From positions 37,870 to 101,869 of the forward strand of contig CADBZH010000009.1 of assembly GCA_902799045.1 (NCBI GenBank): a stretch of DNA of 64,000 nt. Direction: 5' to 3'. Origin of the DNA: an uncultured Eubacteriales bacterium. GTDB taxonomy: Bacteria; Bacillota; Clostridia; Christensenellales; Aristaeellaceae. Shown piece after piece: positions 1 to 6,367 of this stretch. Both the position numbers and the translations under genes were made by a program. Below the pieces are notes generated by a model that had not been told where the DNA came from, searched no databases, and saw only the letters and a list, made by a program, of their open reading frames with translations. How positions within the stretch are numbered: position 1 is the stretch's first letter; each line of letters starts with the position of its first letter.

Positions 1-225
1 GCCGGAAATGCTTTCAGGGGCGCCTTTCGGTGCCCCTTGACGTTTCGTACAGATCCTGCGCTTCGCGGACCTTCGGCTGCGCTGCGCTCAGGATGACAAC
101 GAATCGCGGTCCCTGTCATCCTGAGCGAAGCGAAGGATCCTTGCGTTGCGTTGTCCTGCGGCATTGAAGACTATGTTCTGTCCTGTCCATCCGTGCAACC
201 CTCAGGTTTCCGTGACGAGCCCAAG
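1..225. repeat. Dispersed intergenic repeat, copy 1 (GATCC/TCCTGAGC family)
   Basis: No gene is visible in the first 367 bases. Bases 16-37 form a 9-bp hairpin (AGGGGCGCC / GGTGCCCCT) that could end a transcript from outside the window, although no T-run follows. Bases 40-225 carry a dispersed repeat that includes the words CAGGATGACA and GTCATCCTGAGCG in opposite orientation, and it ends with a degenerate CCGTGAnGAGCC word. Related copies lie at 7914-8037 and 28220-28366, and a short tail is at 29985-30020. Confidence 0.6.
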
Positions 226-240
226 AACCAAACAACAGCA

Positions 241-312
241 GGGGCGCCGTTGCGGCGCCCGCCCTTGTACGATTTGCATCGTTGTACCCGGCGGGCGGCG
301 CAACGGCGCCCC
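241..312. repeat. Long GC-rich inverted repeat
   Basis: Bases 241-263 and 290-312 are inverted copies of each other with 22 of 23 positions complementary, separated by a 26-base loop that itself contains a shorter imperfect palindrome (GTACGAT ... ATCGTTGTAC). It would fold into a very stable rod. It lies between genes and beyond the end of the leftward GNAT gene, so it could stop transcription, but there is no clear T-run and a REP-like mobile repeat is equally possible. Confidence 0.6.
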
Positions 313-367
313 TACACATGCATACCTGTTGCATAGTGATGCGTTTTTGAGACAACCCCTTGTTTGG

Positions 368-937
368 CTACAGCTTTCCCCGGTAATCCTTCCTCAATAT
401 GGCGTACAGCTCCACGTCCACATAGCGGCCCTTGTTGTACAGCCTCTGGCGGAGGGTGCCCTCGTGCGCCATGCCGCACTTGCGCATCACCGCGCCGCTG
501 GCGGGGTTGGTGGTCTCGTGCTGGGCCTCGATGCGGTTCAGGTGCATGCCGCGAAAGCCGTGAGCGATCACCGCCTTCAGCGCCTCGGTCATGATGCCGT
601 TGCCCCAGAAATCGCGGTTCAGGGAGTAGCCGACCTCGGCGGAGGCGTTGTCCCGCTGGATCCACATGAAGCCGATCGTGCCGATGATTTCGCCCGTGTC
701 CTTCCATTCGATGCCCCAGCTGGCGGGCTCCTGGTTGCGATAGCGCCGCAGCATGTAGCGCAGGTAGGCGCGGCTGTCGCCGATGGAGCGGTGGGCCTCC
801 CACAGCACGTGGCGGGCCACCTCCGCGTCACGGCTGTAGTGGTAGATGTCCTGCGCGTCCCGCATCTGCAGCTTCCGCAGGCGCAGGCGCGGCGTCTCCA
901 GCACGGGCATGTAGGTGTAGCTGTCTGTATAGATCAT
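368..937 (-). CDS. GNAT family N-acetyltransferase (RimJ/RimL-like)
   Basis: This 189-residue protein is a GCN5-related acetyltransferase of the RimJ/RimL type, which transfers acetyl from acetyl-CoA to an amino group. The N-terminal ETPRLRLRKL stretch (about residues 14-23) is the usual first strand of this subfamily. RDFWGNGIM (about 108-116) fits the acetyl-CoA pyrophosphate loop, and the later region with ETTNPASGAVMRKCG matches the conserved Asn/Ser helix. The ATG at 937 has GGGAG seven bases upstream. It lies 13 bases after the NUDIX gene on the same strand, so the two are probably cotranscribed. The true substrate (ribosomal protein, drug or metabolite) cannot be read from sequence. 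Confidence 0.85.
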   Translation of the reverse strand: MIYTDSYTYMPVLETPRLRLRKLQMRDAQDIYHYSRDAEVARHVLWEAHRSIGDSRAYLRYMLRRYRNQEPASWGIEWKDTGEIIGTIGFMWIQRDNASAEVGYSLNRDFWGNGIMTEALKAVIAHGFRGMHLNRIEAQHETTNPASGAVMRKCGMAHEGTLRQRLYNKGRYVDVELYAILRKDYRGKL

Positions 938-950
938 CGCTTGCTCCCGA

Positions 951-1508
951 TCAGCCGCGCATGGCCTTTTCTGCCAGCAGCACGGCGCAGATGGTCTTGG
1001 CGTCGGTGACCTCGCCCCGGGCGATCATGGCCGTCAGCTCGACGAGCGGCACCTTCACCACGTTCAAAAACTCGTCGTCGTCGGGGTGGCTCTCGCCCGC
1101 CTCCAGATCCCGCGCCAGGTACAGCGAGATCAGCTCGTCGCTGAAGCCGGGGGTGGTGACGATGTCGGTCAGGTGCGTCCAGGATTTCGCCGTCAGGCCC
1201 GTCTCCTCCTGCAGCTCCCGCTGGGCGGCCAGCAGCCGGTCCTCGCCTTTGAAATCCAGCTTTCCGGCGGGCACCTCCAGCAGGATCCGGTCGATGGGCG
1301 CGCGGAACTGCTTCACCAGCCAGACGTTGCCCGCGTCGTCCACGGGCACCACGGCGGACGCGCCCACGTGGCGGGCGACCTCCCGCGCCGCCAGCTTGCC
1401 GTTGGGCAGGCGGTTGGTGATGTGGTCGATGTGCAATATCAGCCCGTCAAACACGTGCTCGCTGGATACGGTGGTCTCAAGGATGCTTGCGTCGTCAAAA
1501 TGTGCCAT
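951..1508 (-). CDS. NUDIX hydrolase, ADP-ribose pyrophosphatase-like
   Basis: This 185-residue protein is a NUDIX hydrolase most like the ADP-ribose/ADP-sugar pyrophosphatases, which split ADP-ribose into AMP and ribose 5-phosphate. The Nudix box spans about residues 82-104 and ends in RELQEETGL, which supplies the metal-binding glutamates. There is one extra residue between the leading Gly and the first Glu compared with the textbook spacing. The preceding EVPAG is typical of the ADPRase group, as is the N-terminal beta-rich dimerisation region. It is the first gene of a leftward pair with the acetyltransferase. Assignment to the superfamily is firm. The exact nucleotide substrate is inferred. 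Confidence 0.88.
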   Translation of the reverse strand: MAHFDDASILETTVSSEHVFDGLILHIDHITNRLPNGKLAAREVARHVGASAVVPVDDAGNVWLVKQFRAPIDRILLEVPAGKLDFKGEDRLLAAQRELQEETGLTAKSWTHLTDIVTTPGFSDELISLYLARDLEAGESHPDDDEFLNVVKVPLVELTAMIARGEVTDAKTICAVLLAEKAMRG

Positions 1509-1581
1509 GGATATGTGCCTCCAATTGTCGCGATACCATGCTTATTCGACGGGCGCCGGAAAATTCCTGCCGCCGCGCGTC

Positions 1582-1610
1582 TTGTTTTTTCGAGCGTTCT
1601 ATAGTATAAT
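1582..1610 (+). promoter_or_regulatory. Sigma-A promoter
   Basis: TTGTTT at 1582-1587, a 17-base spacer and TATAAT at 1605-1610 form a good vegetative promoter about 37 bases before the P-loop gene. Confidence 0.65.
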
Positions 1611-1646
1611 CAAGATACCACCTGATATGAGAAGGAGTGGAGAACC

Positions 1647-2072
1647 ATGATCAAAGTCATTCTGGGCGACAAGGGCAGCGGCAAGACCAAGCGTCTGATC
1701 GACCTGACGAACGACGCCCTCAAGACGCAGCACGGCAATATCATCTTCATCGACGACGACAAGCGCTATATGTACGACCTGCGCCACGAGATCCGCTTCG
1801 TGGACGCCAGCGAGTATCCCGCCGCCTACAAATGCACGGCCCACGAGTTCCTGGCCTTCGTCTGCGGCATGCTGTCCGCCGATTTCGACCTCTCCCTGAT
1901 CGCTGTGGACGCCTTCAAAAAGCTGGTCAAGACGCCCTTGGACGACATCGAGATGGAGCAGTTCTTTGAAAAGCTGGAGAAGATCTCCAACGCCCACAAT
2001 TGCAGCTTCGTGCTGTCCATCAGCTCCGCCGAGGACGAGGTGCCGGAGTACATCCGGAAGTTTACCGCTTGA
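1647..2072 (+). CDS. Small P-loop ATP-binding protein
   Basis: This 141-residue protein begins directly with a Walker A motif, GDKGSGKT, at residues 7-14, after a single hydrophobic strand (MIKVIL). A Walker-B-like strand NIIFIDDD follows at about residues 31-38. The rest is mixed alpha/beta with an acidic C-terminal half. The length allows little more than a minimal nucleotide-binding core, so it is probably an accessory NTPase rather than a full AAA protein. The ATG has AGAAGGAGTGG upstream. Its stop overlaps the TTG start of the next gene (TTGA), which suggests translational coupling to a small membrane protein. I do not recognise a named function. Confidence 0.75.
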   Translation: MIKVILGDKGSGKTKRLIDLTNDALKTQHGNIIFIDDDKRYMYDLRHEIRFVDASEYPAAYKCTAHEFLAFVCGMLSADFDLSLIAVDAFKKLVKTPLDDIEMEQFFEKLEKISNAHNCSFVLSISSAEDEVPEYIRKFTA

Positions 2073-2392
2073 ACCGGCGCAGAGCCGCGCCGCGCTGGAC
2101 GCGCTATGCCGTCTGTGGCGTGGCGCTGGTCGCGGCGATCCTGGCGGTGGTCCTGGCGGCACAGCTGTTTTCCGGCACGCTTCGCCTGCTGAACACCGAC
2201 GGCGGGCCCACCACCCGCGACCCGCAGTTCGCCGAGCCCGCCGAAAACGCCACCCGGCCGCCGGAGCTGGATGAAAACGGACGGCCCGTCGCGATGGACG
2301 AGGATCCCTCCACGAACTGGGTCTACGAGGCCGAGACGCCCGTGGACAAGACCGCCGAGGAGCTGTCCCGGGAGGCTGAAGCCGGATCGTGA
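2069..2392 (+). CDS. Small single-pass membrane protein of unknown function
   Basis: I place the start at TTG 2069, which overlaps the stop of the P-loop gene as TTGA. The upstream in-frame ATG at 2000 would lie deep inside that gene and has no ribosome-binding site. The 107-residue product has a basic N-terminus (MNRRRAAPRW), one hydrophobic segment at about residues 14-35, then an acidic Pro/Glu-rich tail of about 70 residues that would lie outside the membrane. It has no recognisable domain. Coupling to the P-loop gene suggests that the two act together, perhaps as an ATPase with its membrane anchor, but this is an inference. Confidence 0.6.
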   Translation: MNRRRAAPRWTRYAVCGVALVAAILAVVLAAQLFSGTLRLLNTDGGPTTRDPQFAEPAENATRPPELDENGRPVAMDEDPSTNWVYEAETPVDKTAEELSREAEAGS

Positions 2393-2400
2393 CGCATTTT

Positions 2401-2439
2401 ATCCCCCGTTTCGCATACGATACCTGTGAAACGGGGGAT
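2401..2439 (+). promoter_or_regulatory. 12-bp hairpin that includes the ribosome-binding site of the next gene
   Basis: ATCCCCCGTTTC (2401-2412) and GAAACGGGGGAT (2428-2439) are perfect inverted copies with a 15-base loop. The right arm contains the GGGGGA ribosome-binding site of the gene starting at ATG 2444. Folding would hide that site. No long T-run follows, so a role as a classical terminator is less likely than translational control or a weak terminator. Confidence 0.7.
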
Positions 2440-2443
2440 TGTT

Positions 2444-3316
2444 ATGCGCAAAAGCGGCAGTGTGCGATCGGCGCTGGCGGCCATCGGCGCGGCGTCAGGG
2501 ACGGCCTTCGCCTCCGGGCGGGCGATCGTGGGCTACTTCGCCCAGCTGGGCGGGCTGTCGTGGCTCGCCATCGGCGTGGCCGCGGCGGCCTTCGGCCTGC
2601 TGACGGGCCTGTGCGTCCGGTTGGCCGTTCGGGCGAACGCCGACAGCTTCGCCGCGCTCTGCCGGCGCAGCCTCGGCCGGGGAACGGCTCGCGCCTTGGG
2701 GCTGCTGCACGGCCTTCTGATGGCGGTGGCGGCGCTGACCATGCTGCTGTGGGCCGCCCGGCTGGGCGCGCTGGCGCTGCCCCTGAGGCAGAGCGCCGCG
2801 TGGGGGATGGGCCTTTCGCTGTCGCTAGCGGCCCTTCTGAACAGGCGAAAGGGCTGCTGGACGCCCGCCATGGGCCTGGCGCTGGGGGTCGTCGGCGCGG
2901 CGTTCTACAGCGCCCTCGCCCTCGATCCGCGCCCGCCGCGGCTGAACTTTCGGGGCGAGGTGGTGCTGGCGCTGGACGGAAACCCGGCCGCGGCGCTGGC
3001 GCTTTCGCTGAGCCACGCGGCGCTGAGCGCGTGCCTGGCGGCAAACGCCGCGGCGCGGTTCTCCGCGGGCGCTTCGCCGGGGCGGGTCGGGGTGCTCTGC
3101 GGCGGGGGCATGGCGCTGGTGCTGCTGGCGGGAAACGCGGCGCTTGGGCGGGGCGGAGAGGCGCTCTTCGCCCAGGCGCTGCCCCTGGTGCTGCTGGCGG
3201 CGCGCTGGGGGATCGCCGGGTTCTGGCTGTGCGCGGGCTATGGCTTCTGCTGTGCCACGGCCACCCTCGCCGCCGCGCTGGCGGCGCTTTCGGCATGGCT
3301 TCGAAGGGGATGTTAA
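2444..3316 (+). CDS. Polytopic membrane protein, possibly YkvI-like
   Basis: This 290-residue, very hydrophobic and Ala/Leu/Gly-rich protein has about eight predicted membrane spans. I chose ATG 2444 over the GTG at 2426 because GGGGGA lies five bases upstream of it. The first segment reads as a small-residue-rich helix followed by FASGRAIVGYF, which resembles the N-terminal signature (FASGREI..FF) of YkvI-type proteins in the APC superfamily. The rest is too diverged for me to assign it firmly. Spans are joined by short basic loops such as NRRKGCW. A small-molecule transporter is the best guess, with low certainty on substrate. Confidence 0.55.
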   Translation: MRKSGSVRSALAAIGAASGTAFASGRAIVGYFAQLGGLSWLAIGVAAAAFGLLTGLCVRLAVRANADSFAALCRRSLGRGTARALGLLHGLLMAVAALTMLLWAARLGALALPLRQSAAWGMGLSLSLAALLNRRKGCWTPAMGLALGVVGAAFYSALALDPRPPRLNFRGEVVLALDGNPAAALALSLSHAALSACLAANAAARFSAGASPGRVGVLCGGGMALVLLAGNAALGRGGEALFAQALPLVLLAARWGIAGFWLCAGYGFCCATATLAAALAALSAWLRRGC

Positions 3317-3342
3317 ATGTTGAATATACACCGCGAAAACCG

Positions 3343-3371
3343 TTGACGCGCAGGGGAAAATTGGGTATAAT
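3343..3371 (+). promoter_or_regulatory. Consensus sigma-A promoter of rplM-rpsI
   Basis: TTGACG (3343-3348), a spacer of exactly 17 bases, and TATAAT (3366-3371) form a near-perfect vegetative promoter, as expected for a ribosomal protein operon. Transcription should start near 3378. Confidence 0.88.
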
Positions 3372-3377
3372 ACAGCT

Positions 3378-3528
3378 TGTGTCAATACGCTCACTAGCCC
3401 CGGGCAATGACATGATTGCGAAGGTACTGACCACACCTGGCGCAAAGCATTGATCTGTGAAACCGGCGAATCCCCAGCGGTTCGCGGCCGGAGTCGCTCC
3501 GGCGATCGAAATTGGAGGGAATTTACAC
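3378..3528 (+). promoter_or_regulatory. Structured 5' leader of rplM (candidate L13 autoregulatory leader)
   Basis: About 150 bases separate the predicted start of transcription from the rplM start codon, which is long for an unregulated gene. The leader contains a perfect 7-bp hairpin GCCGGAG / CTCCGGC with a TCG loop (3487-3503) just before the ribosome-binding site. L13 operons of Firmicutes often carry an autoregulatory leader. Whether this one matches the known leader family needs a covariance-model search. Confidence 0.4.
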
Positions 3529-3957
3529 GTGAGTACTTATATGGCAAATCCCCAGAACGTCGAGCGTAAGTGGTACGTCATCGACGCGGAGGGCATGGTG
3601 TTCGGCCGCCTGGCCTCTCAGGTCGCCTCCATGCTGCGCGGCAAGCATAAGCCCACCTTCACGCCTCACTGTGATTGTGGCGACTATATCATCGTTGTCA
3701 ACGCCGATAAGCTGGTGTTGACCGGCAAGAAGCTGGACAACAAGGTTTATCGCTATCATACCGGCTATCCGGGCGGCTTGAAGGAGATCTCCTATCGCAA
3801 GCTGATGGCGAACAAGAGCGAGTTCGCCTTCCGCGAGGCCGTGCGCCGCATGCTGCCCAAGGGCCCCCTGGGCTACGCGATGGCCAAGAAGCTGTTCGTG
3901 TACGCCGGCCCTGAGCACAATCATCAGGCCCAGAAGCCCGAAGCGCTGAAGCTGTAA
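3529..3957 (+). CDS. rplM: Large ribosomal subunit protein uL13
   Basis: This 142-residue protein is uL13, an early-assembling protein of the 50S subunit that binds 23S rRNA. The conserved blocks are [35 protein letters not shown] and the segment [10 protein letters not shown], followed by a C-terminal [10 protein letters not shown] chose GTG 3529 because GGAGGG lies nine bases upstream. An upstream extension to 3457 would read through the leader hairpin, and the family normally begins a few residues before the ERKW block. It is followed after 19 bases by rpsI, the standard bacterial rplM-rpsI pair. Confidence 0.98.
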   Translation: MSTYMANPQNVERKWYVIDAEGMVFGRLASQVASMLRGKHKPTFTPHCDCGDYIIVVNADKLVLTGKKLDNKVYRYHTGYPGGLKEISYRKLMANKSEFAFREAVRRMLPKGPLGYAMAKKLFVYAGPEHNHQAQKPEALKL

Positions 3958-3976
3958 TAGGGAGGAGGACGAAAGA

Positions 3977-4369
3977 ATGAGTAATGTTTGTTTCCATGCT
4001 GTCGGCAGAAGGAAAAAGGCGATCGCCCGCGTTCGTCTGATCCCCGGTGAGGGCAACATCACCATCAACAAGCGCAACCTGGAGGAGTACTTCGGCTATG
4101 AGACCCTGAAGACCGTGGTCCGTCAGCCCCTGGTGCTCACCGAGACCCTCGGCAAGTGGGACGTCGTCGTCAACTGCAAGGGCGGCGGCTTCACCGGTCA
4201 GGCCGGCGCGATCCGTCATGGCATCGCCCGCGCGCTGGTGAAGGCGGACGCCGATCTGAAGCCCGCCATCAAGAAGGCCGGCTACCTGACCCGCGACCCG
4301 CGCATGAAGGAGCGCAAGAAGTACGGCCTCAAGGCCGCCCGTCGCGCGCCCCAGTTCTCCAAGCGCTAA
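3977..4369 (+). CDS. rpsI: Small ribosomal subunit protein uS9
   Basis: This 130-residue protein is uS9 of the 30S subunit. Its C-terminal tail reaches the P-site tRNA, and the characteristic ending PQFSKR is present. Other family marks are [11 protein letters not shown] near the N-terminus, [23 protein letters not shown] (about residues 67-85) and [14 protein letters not shown]. An ideal GGAGGAGG precedes the ATG. It is cotranscribed with rplM. Its stop codon is immediately followed by a dispersed repeat. Confidence 0.98.
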   Translation: MSNVCFHAVGRRKKAIARVRLIPGEGNITINKRNLEEYFGYETLKTVVRQPLVLTETLGKWDVVVNCKGGGFTGQAGAIRHGIARALVKADADLKPAIKKAGYLTRDPRMKERKKYGLKAARRAPQFSKR

Positions 4370-4546
4370 GGTAGCTGCTGATTCATTCCTATACCGATTC
4401 TGCAGTGCCTTTTCCCGCATCTGTCTCTTGCAGATTTCGCGATTTACCTCCGGGGCTTCCCAGCCCGTTCTTGCTGAAAACAGTCCACTGGACTGTTTTC
4501 CGGGCGCTCGAACCCAGTAAACCTTCGAAATCTGCAAGGTCATGGC
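4370..4546. repeat. Structured dispersed repeat, full-length copy
   Basis: This element starts right after the rpsI stop codon. Its outer arms are perfect 13-bp inverted copies (4427-4439 and 4526-4538). Inside is a perfect 10-bp hairpin, AAAACAGTCC / GGACTGTTTT, at 4477-4499. TTTTTTT at 4552-4558 just after the element could make it act as a terminator for rplM-rpsI. A shortened copy lies at 25627-25732 and a diverged one at 63838-64000. A peptide that could be read from its reverse strand recurs at two sites because the DNA repeats, and I do not regard it as a gene. Confidence 0.8.
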
Positions 4547-4572
4547 TTCGGGTTTTTTTCTTGCCTGCGGGG

Positions 4573-4602
4573 TGGACGCCGATTCGCCCTTTGTGTTATA
4601 CT
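4573..4602 (+). promoter_or_regulatory. Probable sigma-A promoter of the broken transporter
   Basis: TGGACG (4573-4578), an 18-base gap and TATACT (4597-4602) lie about 47 bases before the ATG of the transporter remnant. Confidence 0.4.
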
Positions 4603-4648
4603 AAAAGTTAGGCGCTCCGGACGGCGCGAAGCAGGAAGCGACAGAGCG

Positions 4649-5112
4649 ATGGAAACGATGAACTACAACAAATACCTTTCCAAGGCGGATGTATGGACGC
4701 TGTCCCTCGGCTGCATCATCGGGTGGGGCGTCTTTGTCATGCCCGGGACGACGTTCCTCCCCGTGGCGGGGCCGTGCCGGACAGCCTGCGCGTGCTGGTG
4801 CTGAAGCTTTTGCTGATGCAGAGCCTCTGCGCGATCCTGCTGCTGGTGGTGGCCACGTTCCGAAGCAAATCGCTGGGCATGATCCTGGCCGTGCTGTTCG
4901 GGCTGGGGCTCACCGGGGTCGTCTATATGGGCATCAGCGAGGCGCTGAAGCCGATCCTGGGCCCGGAGACGAACATCGCCAAATACATGCCGGATGCCGT
5001 GATGGGTGAAAACCCCCTTGACACGGTGAAGACCATCGTGGTCGCGGTCGTGACGGGAAGCGTCTTCCTGCCGCTGGCCATCCGGGTATTCGACCGGAAA
5101 GACGTGAAATAA
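4649..5112 (+). pseudogene. Chimeric remnant: 5' end of an APC-type permease joined to the 3' end of an ABC-2 permease
   Basis: From ATG 4649 about 40 codons read as the N-terminus of an APC amino acid permease (LSLGCIIGWGVFVMPGTTF, then LPVAGP). Around 4770 this frame runs into unrelated sequence and a TGA. From about 4774 a different frame runs open to the TAA at 5112. It encodes three or four hydrophobic segments ending in LPLAIRVFDRKDVK, which looks like the C-terminal third of an ABC-2 type exporter permease. No ATPase partner is present. I read this as a deletion that fused two unrelated transporter genes, leaving neither functional. The second part might still be translated from an internal start, but it would lack half the usual spans. 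Confidence 0.65.
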
Positions 5113-5121
5113 CCGTGTGTC

Positions 5122-5141
5122 AAATGACCGAACGGTCGTTT
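5122..5141 (+). promoter_or_regulatory. TetR-type operator
   Basis: GACCG (5126-5130), AA, CGGTC (5133-5137) sits in an imperfect palindrome AAATGACCGAACGGTCGTTT. This is the classical half-site arrangement of many TetR-family repressors. It lies between the ABC-2 remnant and the ribosome-binding site of the next gene. No TetR gene is present in the window. Confidence 0.5.
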
Positions 5142-5169
5142 GCAAATAAAGAATTGGAGGAATAATCTT

Positions 5170-5583
5170 ATGGGTATTCTGGGTGTCATTCTTAGCATTC
5201 TGGCATTGGCGTGCGCCATCTTTGCCACATTTCTCTTCGGCACTGCCGGCGCCATCGTGACGGGCGTACTGGCCGCGGGCGCGATCCTGCTGGGCGTCTT
5301 CAAGCGCATGAAGGAAAAGAAGGGCGGCATCGCGGCCATCGTGATCGGCGTGCTGGCGGTCGTCCTGCTGTTTGCCATGACCAGCCTGTGGTCTTCCATG
5401 TTCACGGAGCTGCACAACAAGGCCGTGGAACTGAAGCCGGAAGGCCTGTGGGCCCAGGCGTCCGAGGATGCCAGCGGCGGCCTGATGGGCATCATCACCA
5501 AGCTGCCCCAGGATGAAGCCAGCATGAACGCGCTGGTGGCGGAGATGAACGAGCTGAACCAGATGACCGTGGCACAGCAGTAG
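5170..5583 (+). CDS. Small two-to-three-span membrane protein
   Basis: This 137-residue protein has hydrophobic segments at about residues 1-22, 24-42 and 56-75, with a basic KRMKEKKGG loop between the second and third. A soluble C-terminal tail of about 60 residues (LKPEGLWAQ...) should be on the same side as the third-span exit. ATG 5170 is preceded by GGAGG at a spacing of nine, so I reject the ATG at 5140. It is the first of three closely packed genes (gap of 19 bases to the next) whose other members are thiol/Fe-S redox proteins. I recognise no domain. A helper role in that redox system is inferred only from position. Confidence 0.65.
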   Translation: MGILGVILSILALACAIFATFLFGTAGAIVTGVLAAGAILLGVFKRMKEKKGGIAAIVIGVLAVVLLFAMTSLWSSMFTELHNKAVELKPEGLWAQASEDASGGLMGIITKLPQDEASMNALVAEMNELNQMTVAQQ

Positions 5584-5602
5584 TGATACTGGGGGAATGT
5601 GG

Positions 5603-6367
5603 ATGACGAAGAGGAAGCTGTATCTCGCGCTGCAGGCCGCGGTCTGCATGGCGCTGGTGGTTCTGCTGTCCCTGTCGGCGATTTCGATCTATCGGGAGGG
5701 CTCGGCCCGCCAGGCGGAGCACCCCATGGAGAGCATCTATACGCCGGAGATCATCGCCGGAAGATTCGCGCCCCTCGCGCCGCTGGTGATCGCGGGCCTT
5801 GCCCTGCTGATCGCGGGACTGGCGCTGGGCGTGAAGGATGAAAACGCCGAATGGCCGGTCAAGGATGCGGAATCAAACCGCGATCTGCTGATTGCCCGCG
5901 TCGCGCGGCCATCGGAGGCCATGCTGACGGAGCAGCGCGCACAGAGGCGGCTTGCGCGGATTGGATGGGGCCTGTTCGCGCTGTGCATGGTTCCCGCCCT
6001 GGCGTACCTGCTGAATCCGGCCCATTTCCCGGAGGACGGCCTGGAGGACATGCTCCTGTCGCTGCTGCGGGTGCTCCTGCCATGGACCGCCGCAGGCCTT
6101 GGCGCGCTGGCGGCGACCTCGATCCTGCGGGAGAAGAGCGCGCTCCGGGAAGCGCAGGCGGCCCGGGAGCGGCTGAAGGAGGAGAGGGCGGCGGGCATCG
6201 CGGCGGCGCCGAGCCGCGTCGAGCCGACGAGGAACATGGCGATCCCGCGGGCGATCCTCATCGCCGCGGCCGTCGCACTCATCCTCATCGGCGTGTTCAA
6301 CGGAAGCGCCCGGGATGTGCTCTACAAAGCGATCACGATCTGTACGGAGTGTATTGGCCTTGGATAA
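5603..6367 (+). CDS. Membrane protein with C-terminal CD1871A-like CxxC domain
   Basis: This 254-residue protein has two N-terminal membrane spans (about residues 8-28 and 53-75), two more around 118-175, then a charged coiled stretch rich in Glu/Arg/Ala. The last 40 residues form a final span followed by GVFNGSARDVLYKAITICTE and the terminal CIGLG, giving an ICTEC (CxxC) pair. That tail matches small CD1871A-type CxxC proteins, which I know as stand-alone peptides of about 40 residues beside 4Fe-4S/TlpA genes. Here the motif is fused to a much larger membrane protein. ATG 5603 has GGGGGA six bases upstream. The TAA overlaps the start region of the next gene, so the two should be translated together and probably exchange electrons or disulfides. 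Confidence 0.65.
   Translation: MTKRKLYLALQAAVCMALVVLLSLSAISIYREGSARQAEHPMESIYTPEIIAGRFAPLAPLVIAGLALLIAGLALGVKDENAEWPVKDAESNRDLLIARVARPSEAMLTEQRAQRRLARIGWGLFALCMVPALAYLLNPAHFPEDGLEDMLLSLLRVLLPWTAAGLGALAATSILREKSALREAQAARERLKEERAAGIAAAPSRVEPTRNMAIPRAILIAAAVALILIGVFNGSARDVLYKAITICTECIGLG

Noticed and set aside
4370-4543. A recurring short peptide frame on the minus strand of the structured repeat (also at 25627-25740)
   Set aside because: It recurs only because the DNA repeat recurs, no ribosome-binding site fits, and the differences between copies preserve stems rather than codons.
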